64,000 nucleotides of DNA. Origin: Chromobacterium haemolyticum DSM 19808 (GTDB lineage Bacteria > Pseudomonadota > Gammaproteobacteria > Burkholderiales > Chromobacteriaceae). The notes beneath the pieces are model-generated. The model saw only the letters and a program-made list of their open reading frames with translations, had not been told where the DNA came from and ran no database searches. The stretch spans positions 59,545 through 123,544 of the forward strand of contig NZ_JONK01000013.1 of NCBI RefSeq assembly GCF_000711885.1, in the 5' to 3' direction. Below are positions 37,610 to 47,886 of this stretch, in pieces (position 1 is the first letter of the stretch; each line of letters starts with the position of its first letter). A program made the translations under genes and the position numbers.

Positions 37610-38452
37610 ATGAACGAGAGAAAACTGGAAGCCGGGATCGTCACCAACTTTTCCGAGCGCATGAGCTACGGCGGTTATCTGTGCCTGGATGAACTGCTGG
37701 CCTGCCAAAAACCGCTGTCCAACCCGCCGCACCATGACGAGCTGCTGTTCGTGATCCAGCACCAGACGTCGGAATTGTGGATGAAATTGATGCTGCACGA
37801 ATTGCAGGCCGCGGTGCGCTTCGTCCAGCAGGACACGCTGGGCCCCAGCTTCAAATGCCTGGCGCGGGTCAAGCAGATCCAACGTCTGTTGTTCGAACAA
37901 TGGGCGGTGCTGGAAACGCTGACGCCGTCCGAATACATGGAGTTCCGCGACGTGCTGGGCAACTCCTCCGGTTTCCAGTCCCACCAATACCGCTCCATCG
38001 AATTCCTGCTGGGCAACAAGAACCAGGCAATGCTCAACGTGTTCGCCCACGAGCCGGACAAACATGCCGCGCTAAAAGCCATCCTGGAAGCGCCCAGCCT
38101 GTACGACGAATTCCTGCGCCATCTGGCGCGCCGCGGCCTGCCGGTGCCGGCTTCCAGCCTGGAACGCGACTGGTCGCAGCCCTATCAGCGCAACCCGGAG
38201 CTGATCCCGCTGTTCAAGAGTATTTACGATCACCCCCAGCAGCACTGGGAAGCCTATGAGATGGCGGAAAAGCTGGTGGACGTGGAGGAATACTTCCACC
38301 TGTGGCGCTTCCGGCATATGAAGACGGTGGAACGGGTCATCGGCTTCAAACAGGGCACCGGCGGCTCCAGCGGCGTGCGCTTCCTCAAGCAGGCGCTGGA
38401 GCTGACCTTTTTCCCGGAGTTGCTGGACGTGCGCACCGAAATCGGCCGCTGA
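37610..38452 (+). CDS. kynA: Tryptophan 2,3-dioxygenase
   Basis: A 280-residue heme dioxygenase that opens the indole ring of tryptophan to N-formylkynurenine, the first step of the kynurenine pathway. Landmarks include [11 protein letters not shown], the substrate and heme segment [25 protein letters not shown], the heme region [25 protein letters not shown] and LDVRTEIGR at the end. The ATG at 37610 follows AAGGGA. No kynB or kynU is adjacent in the window. Confidence 0.96.
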   Translation: MNERKLEAGIVTNFSERMSYGGYLCLDELLACQKPLSNPPHHDELLFVIQHQTSELWMKLMLHELQAAVRFVQQDTLGPSFKCLARVKQIQRLLFEQWAVLETLTPSEYMEFRDVLGNSSGFQSHQYRSIEFLLGNKNQAMLNVFAHEPDKHAALKAILEAPSLYDEFLRHLARRGLPVPASSLERDWSQPYQRNPELIPLFKSIYDHPQQHWEAYEMAEKLVDVEEYFHLWRFRHMKTVERVIGFKQGTGGSSGVRFLKQALELTFFPELLDVRTEIGR

Positions 38453-38496
38453 CGCGGCGGGGAAAACGGCGGCGGCCCGGGCCGCCGCGTCGCCTC

Positions 38497-40134
38497 TCAA
38501 CAGCGGAAGCGCGACACCAGCCCGCGCAGACTGCCGGCCAGCTGGCTCATGTCCGCCAGCGCCGCCGAGGCGGTGGACGCCGCCTGCGCGTTCTTGCTGG
38601 AGCTCATCGCAATCTGCTCGACGTATTGAGCGATATCCTGACTGGCGGTGCCCTGCTCCTTCAGCGCGTGTGAAATATCGTTGACCACGCCCAGCACCCC
38701 GCCAGCGCTCCGGCTGATCTCTCCCACCGCCTCGCCGCCCTGCTCGGCCAGCTCCAGGCCGTTCTTGGCGCGCCGCACCGCCTCTTCCATCGAACCGTGC
38801 GATTGGGTCGAGCTTTGCTGGATCTCGGCGATCATGCCGGCAATCTCCTCGGTAGCCTGAGCGGTGCGCTCGGACAACTTGCGCACCTCGTCCGCCACCA
38901 CCGCGAAGCCGCGGCCCTGCTCGCCGGCGCGCGCGGCCTCGATCGCCGCGTTCAGGGCCAGGAGATTGGTCTGATCGGCAATATCCTTGATCACTTGCAT
39001 GATGCCGGAAATCACCTGCGCCTTATCCACCAGCTCGTTGATGGTGCCGGCGGCCAGCTCCACCGACTCATTGATGCGGCGCATTTCCGCCACTGCGCGC
39101 GAAATCACCTCGCTGCCCTGCTGCGATGATTCGCCGGACTGTTCAGACAGGCTTCTGGCGTCCTGGGCGCGGTCGGAAATATGGTTGATGCTGACGGTGA
39201 GTTCTTCTATCGACGCCGCCATCGAGGTGGCCGCCTCGCTCTGCCGTTCCGAGCCGTTCGCCACTTCGCTGGCATGGCTGCTGACATCCGCGCTCATCTC
39301 CGACACCCGATTGGCCGCGGCGGCGATTTCGCCCACCAACTGCCGCAACTCTCCCTGCATGCTGGCGACATTGGCCAGCAGGCTGTCGTGGTCGCCAGCC
39401 TTCACCGGCACCGCCATATCCAGCTGGCCGGCGGCAATGCGCTTGACGATATCCACCGTGACCGCCGGCTCGCCGCCCAACTGGCCCAACACGCTGCGCA
39501 TGATGTAAGCGCCCAAGCCCGCCAGCAGCAACAGGATCACGCCCACCTCCAGCGCCAGATTGAACAGCGATTTGTGATAAGCGGCCGCCACGTCGTCCAG
39601 ATAAATGCCGGTGCCCAGCACCCAGCCCCAGCCGGGAGAGGTCATCAAATAGGAAATTTTGGGCTGCGGCGCGTCAAAACCCGGTTTGTCCCAGACATAG
39701 CTGGCGTAGCCCTTGCCGCCGCCGGCGCTCAAGGCTTGATCGAACAGCTGGCCCATGTCCCGGCCGCTCCCCTCCTTGACCCCGTGCAGATTTTTGCCGA
39801 TCAAGGCAGGCTTCACGCCGTGGGCGACGTAGGTCAGCCCTTTGTCGAAGGCGAAGAAATACTCGCGCTCGTCGTAGCGCATGCTGCTCAAGGCCGCCGC
39901 CGCCAGGTGCTTGGCCTGCGGCTCGCTCATCTTGCCGTCCGCCGCCATTTTCTCGTAAGACGTCACCAGTGCCGCCGCGGACTCCACCAGATTGCGCGTC
40001 TTGTCCTTGCGGTCCTGCAACATGGCGTCCCGCTCGCGCATCACAGAGAGCACGCCTATCGCCGTCACCAGCAGCGCCATCGCCACCAATAGCAAGAGCA
40101 GCCGGCCGCGCAGGCTCATTGTTGTTTTATTCAT
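38497..40134 (-). CDS. Methyl-accepting chemotaxis protein with sCache_2 domain
   Basis: A 545-residue chemoreceptor: TM1 near 13-32, a periplasmic single-Cache (sCache_2) domain about 35-185 ([39 protein letters not shown]), TM2, HAMP and signalling domain. The tip is [39 protein letters not shown]. sCache_2 receptors often sense small carboxylates or related compounds; the ligand is not known here. Start 40134 is preferred over 40140 because GGGAG lies six bases upstream. Confidence 0.92.
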   Translation of the reverse strand: MNKTTMSLRGRLLLLLVAMALLVTAIGVLSVMRERDAMLQDRKDKTRNLVESAAALVTSYEKMAADGKMSEPQAKHLAAAALSSMRYDEREYFFAFDKGLTYVAHGVKPALIGKNLHGVKEGSGRDMGQLFDQALSAGGGKGYASYVWDKPGFDAPQPKISYLMTSPGWGWVLGTGIYLDDVAAAYHKSLFNLALEVGVILLLLAGLGAYIMRSVLGQLGGEPAVTVDIVKRIAAGQLDMAVPVKAGDHDSLLANVASMQGELRQLVGEIAAAANRVSEMSADVSSHASEVANGSERQSEAATSMAASIEELTVSINHISDRAQDARSLSEQSGESSQQGSEVISRAVAEMRRINESVELAAGTINELVDKAQVISGIMQVIKDIADQTNLLALNAAIEAARAGEQGRGFAVVADEVRKLSERTAQATEEIAGMIAEIQQSSTQSHGSMEEAVRRAKNGLELAEQGGEAVGEISRSAGGVLGVVNDISHALKEQGTASQDIAQYVEQIAMSSSKNAQAASTASAALADMSQLAGSLRGLVSRFRC

Positions 40135-40239
40135 CTCCATCTCCCCACACCTTGTTAACTTATTCTAGACAGTGCTCATCGCTCTTTTGATGCGAACAAT
40201 CCCAGTTTGAGACATTTCGATGAAAAACATCAATAGCAT

Positions 40240-40264
40240 AAAAAAACCCGGATCGCTCCGGGTT
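40240..40264 (-). terminator. Terminator after mmsA
   Basis: A 7 bp stem (AACCCGG/CCGGGTT, 40245-40251 with 40258-40264) is followed on the minus strand by a T-run. It lies 68 bases beyond the mmsA stop. Confidence 0.8.
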
Positions 40265-40331
40265 AAACTGGACGCGAGCATGCATGCCCGCATCCAGAGT
40301 CGTCATTCCTCTGCCTTTAGTTCGCCAACGC

Positions 40332-41819
40332 TCACTTCATCGTCGGCATCACAAATTCGGCGGTCATCTTGGCCGGCCAGCGGCTGGTCACCGTCTTCAT
40401 CCGAGTGTAAAAACGCACGCCTTCCGGACCGTGCATATGATGGTCGCCGAACAACGAGGCTTTCCAGCCGCCAAAGCTGTGGAAAGCCATCGGCACCGGA
40501 ATCGGCACATTGATGCCCACCATGCCCACCTGAATGCGGTGGCTGAACTCGCGCGCGGCGCCGCCGGAGCGGGTGAAGATGCTGGTGCCGTTGGCGAAGG
40601 GATGGGCGTTGATCAGGCTGACCGCGCTGTCGAAGTCCGGCACTCTCACCACAGCCAGCACCGGCCCGAAGATTTCCTCCTTGTAAATGGTCATCTCCGG
40701 CGTCACATGGTCGAACAGGCAGCCGCCGAGGAAAAATCCGTCCTCGTGACCGGGATGGCGGTAGCCGCGGCCGTCCACCACCAGTTGCGCGCCTTCGGCC
40801 ACACCCTGATCGACATAGCCGGTCACCTTGTCCAAATGCTGGCGCGTCACCAACGGCCCCATTTCCGCCGCCGCGTCGTCGCCCACGCCTATCTTCAGAT
40901 TGCGCGCGCGCTCGGCCAGCCGTTCCACAAGCGCGTCGCCGATATCGCCCACCGCCAGCACCACTGAGATCGCCATGCAACGCTCGCCGGCCGAACCGTA
41001 GGCGGCGCCGATCAGCGCCTCCACCGCGCCGTCCAGATCCGCGTCCGGCATCACCACCAGGTGGTTCTTGGCGCCGCCCAGCGCCTGCACCCGCTTGCCA
41101 TGGCGCGCGCCGGTTTCGTAGATGTACTGGGCAATGGGCGTAGAGCCGACGAAGCTGAGCGCGGCGATGTCAGGATGGACAAGCAAGGCGTCCACCGCCT
41201 GCTTGTCGCCGTGCACCACGTTGAATACTCCGGCCGGCAAGCCGGCCTGCTGCAGCAGTTCGGCCAATAGCAAGGCGGCGGATGGGTCGCGCTCGGACGG
41301 CTTGAGAATGAAACAGTTGCCGCAGGCCAGCGCCACCGGGAACATCCACAACGGCACCATCGCCGGAAAGTTGAACGGGGTGATGCCGGCCACCACGCCC
41401 AGCGGCTGACGCATGGAATGGCTATCGATGCCGCCGCCCACCTGCTCGGTGAACTCGCCTTTCAGCAGCTGCGGAATACCGCAGGCGAACTCCACCACCT
41501 CCAGGCCGCGGGTAACCTCGCCGATGGCGTCGGACACCACTTTGCCGTGCTCGCTGGAAATCAGCGCCGCCAGCCGCTGCTGGTTTTGCTCCAGCAACTC
41601 CTTGAACTTGAACATCACCCGCGCCCGCTTCAGCGGCGAGGTTTCCGCCCAGGCCGGGAAGGCCTTGCGCGCCGCCGCCACCGCGGCCTGGACCTCGTCC
41701 TGGCTCGCCAACGGCACGCGGGCGGCGACGCTGCCCAGCGCCGGGTTGTAGACATCGCCAAAGCGGCCGCTGCGGCCTTCGCAGCGTTCGCCGCCAATGT
41801 AATGAGGAATGGTCTGCAT
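40332..41819 (-). CDS. mmsA: CoA-acylating (methyl)malonate-semialdehyde dehydrogenase
   Basis: A ~495-residue aldehyde dehydrogenase that converts malonate semialdehyde or methylmalonate semialdehyde to acetyl- or propionyl-CoA. The signature [21 protein letters not shown], the catalytic Cys in [11 protein letters not shown], and [16 protein letters not shown] are typical of MmsA. The start at 41819 ([15 protein letters not shown]) fits family length; an ATG at 41864 overlaps the upstream stop (ATGA) and would give 510 residues. It is paired with the beta-alanine aminotransferase gene, so malonate semialdehyde is the likely substrate. Confidence 0.92.
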   Translation of the reverse strand: MQTIPHYIGGERCEGRSGRFGDVYNPALGSVAARVPLASQDEVQAAVAAARKAFPAWAETSPLKRARVMFKFKELLEQNQQRLAALISSEHGKVVSDAIGEVTRGLEVVEFACGIPQLLKGEFTEQVGGGIDSHSMRQPLGVVAGITPFNFPAMVPLWMFPVALACGNCFILKPSERDPSAALLLAELLQQAGLPAGVFNVVHGDKQAVDALLVHPDIAALSFVGSTPIAQYIYETGARHGKRVQALGGAKNHLVVMPDADLDGAVEALIGAAYGSAGERCMAISVVLAVGDIGDALVERLAERARNLKIGVGDDAAAEMGPLVTRQHLDKVTGYVDQGVAEGAQLVVDGRGYRHPGHEDGFFLGGCLFDHVTPEMTIYKEEIFGPVLAVVRVPDFDSAVSLINAHPFANGTSIFTRSGGAAREFSHRIQVGMVGINVPIPVPMAFHSFGGWKASLFGDHHMHGPEGVRFYTRMKTVTSRWPAKMTAEFVMPTMK

Positions 41820-41860
41820 ATTCGTTCCGATGGGTATGGGTTGGGTATTCGGCGCCGCGC

Positions 41861-43177
41861 TCATTCGCAGGCGCGCAAGGCGGAGGCAATGGTCTCGAAC
41901 AGCCGGTCGATCTCGTGCTTCTCAATGATCAGCGGCGGCGAAACCGCCAGGATGTCGCCGGTGAAGCGCACCAGCACGCCTTGTTCCCAGCACTTGAGGA
42001 AAACATCGAAACCGCGCTGTCCAGCCGCGCCCGCCCGGCTGTCCAGTTCAATGCCGGCCACCAGGCCCAAATTGCGGATGTCCTTGACGTAGGGCTGGCC
42101 GCGCAAAGCGTGCGCGCGCTCCTCGAAATAAGCGGACAGGCCGGCGGCGCGCTCGAACAATTGCTCGTCGCGGTACAGGTCCAGCGAGGCGATCGCCGCG
42201 GCGCAAGCCAGCGGGTGGGCGGAATAGGTGTAGCCGTGCGGGAACTCGATCATGCGCTCGCCGGCGGCGGCCATGAAGGCATCGTGGATCTCCGGCTTCA
42301 CCAGCAAGGCGCCCATCGGCACCACGCCGTTGGTCAGGCCCTTGGCGCAGGTGATGATGTCCGGCAGCACGCCGAACTTGTTGGCGGCCCAATCCGCGCC
42401 CAAACGGCCGAAACCGGTGATCACTTCGTCGAAAATCAGCAGGATGCCGTAGCGGTCGCAGATTTCGCGCAAACGCCGCAAATAGCCCTTGGGAGGAATC
42501 AGAACGCCAGTGGAACCGGCCATCGGCTCGACAATGACGGCGGCGATGGTGGACGGATCGTGCAGGGTCAGTATCCGCGCTTCCAATTCATCCGCGAATT
42601 CTGCGCCGTGCTCGGGCTCGCCGCGGCTGAAAGCGTTGCGGGCAAGGTCGTGAGTGCTGCGCAGATGATCCACCGCCGGCAAGGACACCGGGAAATGCTT
42701 GCGGTTGCCGGCCATGCCGCCCACCGAGATGCCGCCGAAGTTGACACCGTGATAACCCCGCTCGCGGCCAATCAGTTTGACGCGGGCGGCGTCGCCGCGC
42801 ACGCGGTGATACGCCACCGCCATCTTGAGCGCGGTGTCCGCCGCCTCCGAGCCGGAACCCACGAAGAACGCCTTGCTCAAGCCCTTGGGCGCCATCGCCA
42901 CCAGCTTGTCGGCGGCCTCGAAAGCCTTGGGATGCGCCATCTGGAACGGCGGCGCATAGTCCAGCGTCGCCACCTGCCGCTGCACTGCCTCGACGATGGG
43001 CTTGCGGTTGTGGCCGGCGGTCACGCACCACAGGCCGGCGCTGCCGTCCAGGATCTTTCGGCCCTGATCGTCGGTGTAATACATGCCGTCGGCGCTCACC
43101 AGCATGCGCGGCGCGCTCTTGAACTGGCGGTTGGCGGTGAACGGCATCCAGAACGCGTCCATCTGCGGCTGATTCAT
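41861..43177 (-). CDS. Omega-amino acid (beta-alanine):pyruvate aminotransferase
   Basis: A 438-residue class III PLP aminotransferase. The PLP-binding region includes [31 protein letters not shown] and the lysine in [29 protein letters not shown] is close to Pseudomonas beta-alanine:pyruvate transaminase. It would form malonate semialdehyde and alanine, and the next gene, mmsA, completes conversion to acetyl-CoA. It differs from the well-known Chromobacterium CV2025 transaminase type. The start at 43177 follows GGGGAG. Confidence 0.9.
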   Translation of the reverse strand: MNQPQMDAFWMPFTANRQFKSAPRMLVSADGMYYTDDQGRKILDGSAGLWCVTAGHNRKPIVEAVQRQVATLDYAPPFQMAHPKAFEAADKLVAMAPKGLSKAFFVGSGSEAADTALKMAVAYHRVRGDAARVKLIGRERGYHGVNFGGISVGGMAGNRKHFPVSLPAVDHLRSTHDLARNAFSRGEPEHGAEFADELEARILTLHDPSTIAAVIVEPMAGSTGVLIPPKGYLRRLREICDRYGILLIFDEVITGFGRLGADWAANKFGVLPDIITCAKGLTNGVVPMGALLVKPEIHDAFMAAAGERMIEFPHGYTYSAHPLACAAAIASLDLYRDEQLFERAAGLSAYFEERAHALRGQPYVKDIRNLGLVAGIELDSRAGAAGQRGFDVFLKCWEQGVLVRFTGDILAVSPPLIIEKHEIDRLFETIASALRACE

Positions 43178-43308
43178 CGTTGTCTCCCCTGGCTCTTGGC
43201 CGAATGATGACAACTAATCTAGCCGCGGCACCAATACAATTACAGGTACAGTTGGCGCGAATTTGCACAGCCCCGTATCGGCAAAATCGCCAGTACAGTC
43301 CAAAACCA

Positions 43309-43336
43309 AGAAAAAACCCGGCCGTAGCCGGGTTTC
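43309..43336 (-). terminator. Terminator after the dCache chemoreceptor gene
   Basis: The stem AAACCCGGC/GCCGGGTTT (43314-43322 with 43327-43335), loop CGTA, is followed by a T-run on the minus strand. Confidence 0.8.
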
Positions 43337-43358
43337 CTGTGTCGCGCCAATCAACTCA

Positions 43359-43494
43359 GAGCCTGTTCACGATCTCGCGAGCCAAGGCAAGACGAAAACG
43401 AGCGAAAAAGCAGAATGTACACGCGGTACATGAGCATTTTGAACTCGTACTCACCATGCAACAGCCATGACGCGCAGCAGATCGTAAACGGTTC
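43359..43494 (+). repeat. TNA-type miniature element, copy G
   Basis: 136 bp, from GAGCCTGTTCACGATCTCGC to CAGATCGTAAACGGTTC, flanked by TCA on both sides (43356-43358 and 43495-43497), an exact target duplication. The right TCA is the stop codon (TGA) of the dCache chemoreceptor gene. Confidence 0.9.
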
Positions 43495-45372
43495 TCAGAC
43501 GCGGAAGCTGGAGAACAGCTGCCGCATGTCCTTGGCCGCCTGCGACAAATCGTTCAAGGTGTCGTGCACGGTCTGCAGGGCGCCGTCGCTGTCGACGATG
43601 CGGCCGTTGATCTGTTCGGTGCTCTGCGCAATCAAAGTGGTGGCCTTATGCTGCTCGCTGGTGGACAGGGTGATCTCGTTCATCTTGGCCATCACCTCTT
43701 GCATCGCCTGCTGGATCTGCTCGATGCGCTGCACCGCGCTGTCGGTCAGTTCCACGCCGTCGTCCACCGAGTTGACGGTGCGCTGCATATTGGTTACCGC
43801 CTGGCTGGTTTCCTCGCGGATGGTGCTGACCATGCTGGAAATCTCCACCGTGGCCTGGCCGGTGCGCTCGGCCAGTTTGCGCACTTCATCCGCCACCACC
43901 GCAAAGCCGCGGCCCATTTCCCCTGCGCGCGCCGCTTCAATCGCCGCATTCAAGGCCAAAAGGTTGGTTTGATCCGCGATATCCTTGATCACATTGGTGA
44001 TGCCGCTGATCTGCTGCGAGCGCTGATCCAGCGACACCAACATGCCGGACAAGCCCTTCACCGCCTCTACCGTGCTGTTCATCTCGCGGGAGATGCGCTG
44101 CATTTCGTCCGCGCTTTCGCTGGATACGGTACCGGTGTGGTTGACCAGAGAATCCGCCTCGCGCGCGGCGTCGGCGATATGGGAAATGCTGACGGTGATT
44201 TCCTCCAGCGTCGCGGCGTTGGAGCTGGACACATCGGAAATCTGCCGAGAGTCGCGCGCCACCTGATCCACGGTGCTGGCCACGCTCTGCACGCCGTTGG
44301 TGACGTTTTCCGCCTCGGTTCGCACCGCCACGAACATGCTTTGCAAGCGATGGATGAAGCTGTTGAACGCGGTAGCGGTCTCGGCAATCTCATCCTGGCC
44401 CTGCACTTCGATGCGGCGGGTCAAATCGCCTTCGCCTTTGGAGATTTCCAGCATCGCATTGCGCAAGCGGCCCAAGCCGGCCAGCATCTTGCTCAGCATC
44501 ACGCTGGCCACCGGGATCAGCACTATCACGCACAGCGCGCCCAGGCCCACCACGGTCAGCAGCAGTTTTTCCAGCGGCTCGCTGACCACGGACTTGTCTA
44601 TCATCACGCCCAGCAGCCAGTTAGTGCCCTCCACCGGGTCGACTTGCACCAGCTTGCTCTCGCCGTTGACTTCGATTTCCTCCATCGCGCTGCTGGTGGA
44701 CAGCTGCACCAGCTTCTCGCCGGTCAGCGCCGGCACTTTTTCCGCCAGCGGCTTCAGTGTCAGCGTGGTGTCCGGGTGCGCGATCACCTTGCCGGCCTTA
44801 TCCACCAGGAAAGCGTAGCCGTTGCCGCGCAGCTTGGCGGACAGCACGGTTTTGACCAGATCGTCGATGAAGATGTCGCCGCCCACCACTGCTTTCAGCG
44901 TGGAGCCGTCGAACACCGGGGACACGAAAGTCACTACCAGTTTCTTGGTGTCGAAATCGACGTAGGGATCGGATACACCCGGCTTGCCGCTGGCCTGAGC
45001 CTGCTGATACCAAGGACGCGCCACCGGATCGTAACCCGCCGGCTGCGGCTTGAAGTCGGAACGGATCATTTTGTGGTCGGCGGTGCCGATATAGGTCATG
45101 TCGTAGCCGCCGGCCTGACTCAAGCGCGCCAGCATCGGCATAGGCTCTGGCGTTCCCACCACCGGATTGCCGGCAATCACCACCTTGACCTTGCTGCCAT
45201 ACCAGTCCTTGACCAGATTGGCGTAACCGCGCGAGGTGCTGGACAGCTCATTGTCCACTCCCTGGACAATCTCGTTGCGCATCTGGGTATACACCAGGGT
45301 CGTAATAATGGCGCCCAGCAAAACCAGCAACACCGCAATGAATACAATCAACTTTACACGCAAAGAGCGCAT
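43495..45372 (-). CDS. Methyl-accepting chemotaxis protein with dCache_1 domain
   Basis: A 625-residue chemoreceptor: TM1 near 8-28, a large periplasmic double-Cache domain about 33-280 ([22 protein letters not shown] is the typical amine/amino-acid dCache core; [15 protein letters not shown]), TM2 near 285-310, HAMP and the signalling coiled coil with [39 protein letters not shown]. dCache_1 receptors commonly bind amino acids. The position next to beta-alanine catabolic genes is suggestive only. The start at 45372 has GGAGG upstream. Confidence 0.93.
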   Translation of the reverse strand: MRSLRVKLIVFIAVLLVLLGAIITTLVYTQMRNEIVQGVDNELSSTSRGYANLVKDWYGSKVKVVIAGNPVVGTPEPMPMLARLSQAGGYDMTYIGTADHKMIRSDFKPQPAGYDPVARPWYQQAQASGKPGVSDPYVDFDTKKLVVTFVSPVFDGSTLKAVVGGDIFIDDLVKTVLSAKLRGNGYAFLVDKAGKVIAHPDTTLTLKPLAEKVPALTGEKLVQLSTSSAMEEIEVNGESKLVQVDPVEGTNWLLGVMIDKSVVSEPLEKLLLTVVGLGALCVIVLIPVASVMLSKMLAGLGRLRNAMLEISKGEGDLTRRIEVQGQDEIAETATAFNSFIHRLQSMFVAVRTEAENVTNGVQSVASTVDQVARDSRQISDVSSSNAATLEEITVSISHIADAAREADSLVNHTGTVSSESADEMQRISREMNSTVEAVKGLSGMLVSLDQRSQQISGITNVIKDIADQTNLLALNAAIEAARAGEMGRGFAVVADEVRKLAERTGQATVEISSMVSTIREETSQAVTNMQRTVNSVDDGVELTDSAVQRIEQIQQAMQEVMAKMNEITLSTSEQHKATTLIAQSTEQINGRIVDSDGALQTVHDTLNDLSQAAKDMRQLFSSFRV

Positions 45373-45619
45373 TTCCGTCCTCCATCCCCAATTCGACTTA
45401 GCCTGCCGCGATTGCTTGTCAATCCACGACAAAGCACTGTTATGATCATTCTCAATGCCGGTAGGCTCTGTTTTTGTCTTAGCCGCTCCGTCCGCAAAGC
45501 TCAACAAAAAAACATACAGATTGACGGCTGCGACATGCCATCCGGCTTATGACGAGATATTTATCACAAGCTGTTCTCAACGGACAGGCCCAATATCAAC
45601 GATGCTCAAATAATGCGCA

Positions 45620-47017
45620 ATGACTAGCCTGAATCTTATGCCTATGGATGGCATTACATTGGTTGAAAACATTGTCAATTCAGCTATTTCAGCCATCCAA
45701 TGCGGCCAGTGGCGCAAAGGCGCAAAAATCCCATCTATTCGTAGAATGGCCGGGGAGCTGGGCGTCAGTCCTTTCACCGTGGTTGAGGCCTACGATAGGC
45801 TGGTGACTCTGGGCTACCTGGCCGCGCGGCCAGGCTCGGGCTTTTACGTGGAGGCTAGACGGGAAAGCCGGCCGCCCGATCTGCCGGCAGCCCCTCGCGT
45901 CTGGCCGGTGGACGAATACTGGCTGCTGCGCAAGATTTACCAGCAGGACGCCAATACCCTGTTCGCCGGCTGCGGCTGGCTGCCTACCCACTGGTATGAC
46001 GCCGAAGCTCAGCAAAAAGCGCTGCGGCAGCTGGCTCGCGACGCCGTCGCCGCTCCCGGCTATGGCGACCCAAAAGGCTTTCTACCCCTGCGCGAGCATT
46101 TGGCCGACCGCTTGGCCGAACGGGGCATCCAGGCTCGCGCCGACGACATCGCGCTGACTCAGGGCGCCAGCCGTGCGCTGGACATGGCGGCCTGCGCGCT
46201 GCTGCAAGCCGGAGACACCGTGCTGGTGGACGATCCCGGCTATTGCAACCTGCTGTCCTGCCTGGCGTTTCGCGAGTTCAAACTGGTGCCCGTGCCTTGG
46301 ACCGAACATGGCCCCGATCTCGAGCAGTTGCGCGCGCTGCTGCTCCAGCATCGGCCGCGGGCCTTCTTCACCAACCCCTGGCTGCAAAACCCCACCGGCG
46401 CCAGCTATTCGCCGTCCGTCGCTCACCAGGTGCTGCGGCTGGCAGAGGAGTACGACTTCCTCATCGTGGAAGACAATGTTTCCGCGGACTTCGCCGGCGA
46501 CCGCCAACCCGCTCTGGCGGCGCTGGACGGCCTCAAGCGCGTGCTCTACATCGATAGTTTCTCCAAGTCGCTGTCGCCGGGCCTGCGCGTGGGCTATCTA
46601 TGCGGCCCGACCGAACTGCTAGAACGCATCGTCCATTACAAGATGATGTCCGGGCTGACCTCGCCGGAGCTGAACGAAAGGCTGGCGCTGGAACTGGTGT
46701 CAGAGGGCCGCTACCGCCGTCAGCTGGAGCGGCTGCGCGCACGCTTGGCCGAAGCCCAAGCGCAATGCCAGCAACTGTTTCTCGAACACGGCTGGCAGTT
46801 GTTCGCGCGGCCGTCCAACGGCCTGTTCCTGCTGGCGCGGCCACCTGGTGAGCTGGACGCTAGACAGCTGGCCGAACAGGCGCAGCAACACAAGATCCTC
46901 CTCGCGCCCGGCCATCTATTCCGCGCCTACGGCATGCCCTCCGACTGGCTGCGCTTCAATGTCGCCTTCAGCCAGGACCGTCGGCTGTGGGATTTTCTGA
47001 GTTGCCCGCCACAGTGA
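45620..47017 (+). CDS. MocR/PdxR-type GntR regulator with aminotransferase-like domain
   Basis: A 465-residue regulator. The N-terminal GntR winged helix-turn-helix covers residues ~10-80 (GAKIPSIRRMAGELGVSPFTVVEAYDRLVTLGYL), and a fold type I aminotransferase domain follows. The PLP lysine is in YIDSFSKSLSPGLRVGY. Such proteins sense PLP or amino compounds and control vitamin B6, 4-aminobutyrate or taurine genes. No obvious target is adjacent; it is divergent from a chemoreceptor. The start is not strongly supported, and MPMDGITLVEN a few codons later is an alternative. Confidence 0.85.
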   Translation: MTSLNLMPMDGITLVENIVNSAISAIQCGQWRKGAKIPSIRRMAGELGVSPFTVVEAYDRLVTLGYLAARPGSGFYVEARRESRPPDLPAAPRVWPVDEYWLLRKIYQQDANTLFAGCGWLPTHWYDAEAQQKALRQLARDAVAAPGYGDPKGFLPLREHLADRLAERGIQARADDIALTQGASRALDMAACALLQAGDTVLVDDPGYCNLLSCLAFREFKLVPVPWTEHGPDLEQLRALLLQHRPRAFFTNPWLQNPTGASYSPSVAHQVLRLAEEYDFLIVEDNVSADFAGDRQPALAALDGLKRVLYIDSFSKSLSPGLRVGYLCGPTELLERIVHYKMMSGLTSPELNERLALELVSEGRYRRQLERLRARLAEAQAQCQQLFLEHGWQLFARPSNGLFLLARPPGELDARQLAEQAQQHKILLAPGHLFRAYGMPSDWLRFNVAFSQDRRLWDFLSCPPQ

Positions 47018-47052
47018 TAACATGCGGTAACCACAGCCTAGCGGAGCCCTTC

Positions 47053-47850
47053 ATGCAACTTGTCGAAATGTTCGTCCATCCGTTGAAATCCTGTCGCGGC
47101 CTTTCCTACAGCCGCGCCTTCGCCGGCAAGCAGGGCCTGCTGCATGACCGCGAGTGGCTGCTGGCGGGCGAGAACGGCCGTTTCTTCACCGCCCGCTCCC
47201 ACCCGCAGCTAGTGCGCGTGGAGGTGGACCTGATTCCCGGCGGCGCGCTGTTCAAATTTCCAGGCAAGGCGCCGGTGCTGGCAATGAGCACTCAATACCA
47301 GCAAGAAGCGCCGGCCACAGTATGGAAGGACAACTTCGCCGCCTATCACGGCGACGCCGCGGTCGATCGTTGGTTCAGCGAGGTACTGGACGAACCCTGC
47401 CGGCTGCTATGGCTAGGCATGCATTCCAATCGCCGGCTGAAGGACAGCGAACACGCGATGTCCTTCGCCGACGGCTATCCTTATTTACTAGTGAATCAGG
47501 CATCGCTGGATGCGCTGAACGATGAGCTGGATCAGCCGGTTACTCTGCGGCATTTCCGCCCCAATCTGGTGGTCAATGGCGATTACGCCTGGGAAGAGGA
47601 CGATTGGAAAGTCGTGCAGATCGGCGATGTGGTGTTCGATGTCGCCAAGCCCTGCACTCGCTGCGTGCTGACCACCGTAGACCCGGATACCGGCATCAAG
47701 TCGCCGGAGCAGCAGCCTTTGCGCACGCTGGTCAGCATCCGCACCTTGCCGGAAGGCGTCTGCTTCGGCCTCAACTTGGTGCCTCGCAATGAAGGCCTGC
47801 TGGAATTGGGCGCTGAATTCAGCGTGCTGGAAACCCGCTACGAGTTTTGA
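47053..47850 (+). CDS. MOSC domain protein, YcbX-like
   Basis: A 265-residue protein with an N-terminal MOSC_N beta-barrel (MQLVEMFVHPLKSCRGLSYSRAFAGKQGLLHDREWLLA) and a MOSC domain with the molybdenum-cofactor-binding cysteine region AKPCTRCVLTTVDPDTG. YcbX and mARC relatives reduce N-hydroxylated compounds using Moco and an electron donor. The usual YcbX C-terminal ferredoxin domain is absent, so a separate donor would be needed. The start at 47053 has GCGGAG upstream. Confidence 0.87.
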   Translation: MQLVEMFVHPLKSCRGLSYSRAFAGKQGLLHDREWLLAGENGRFFTARSHPQLVRVEVDLIPGGALFKFPGKAPVLAMSTQYQQEAPATVWKDNFAAYHGDAAVDRWFSEVLDEPCRLLWLGMHSNRRLKDSEHAMSFADGYPYLLVNQASLDALNDELDQPVTLRHFRPNLVVNGDYAWEEDDWKVVQIGDVVFDVAKPCTRCVLTTVDPDTGIKSPEQQPLRTLVSIRTLPEGVCFGLNLVPRNEGLLELGAEFSVLETRYEF

Positions 47851-47856
47851 TTTTCC

Positions 47857-47877
47857 AACGCCGGCCACCGGCGTTTT
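47857..47877 (+). terminator. Terminator between the MOSC gene and glsA
   Basis: AACGCCGG/CCGGCGTT stem (47857-47864 with 47868-47875) with loop CCA and a TTTT end. It is only 6 bases after the MOSC stop, so glsA probably has its own start of transcription or depends on read-through. Confidence 0.7.
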
Positions 47878-47886
47878 GACTGATTT

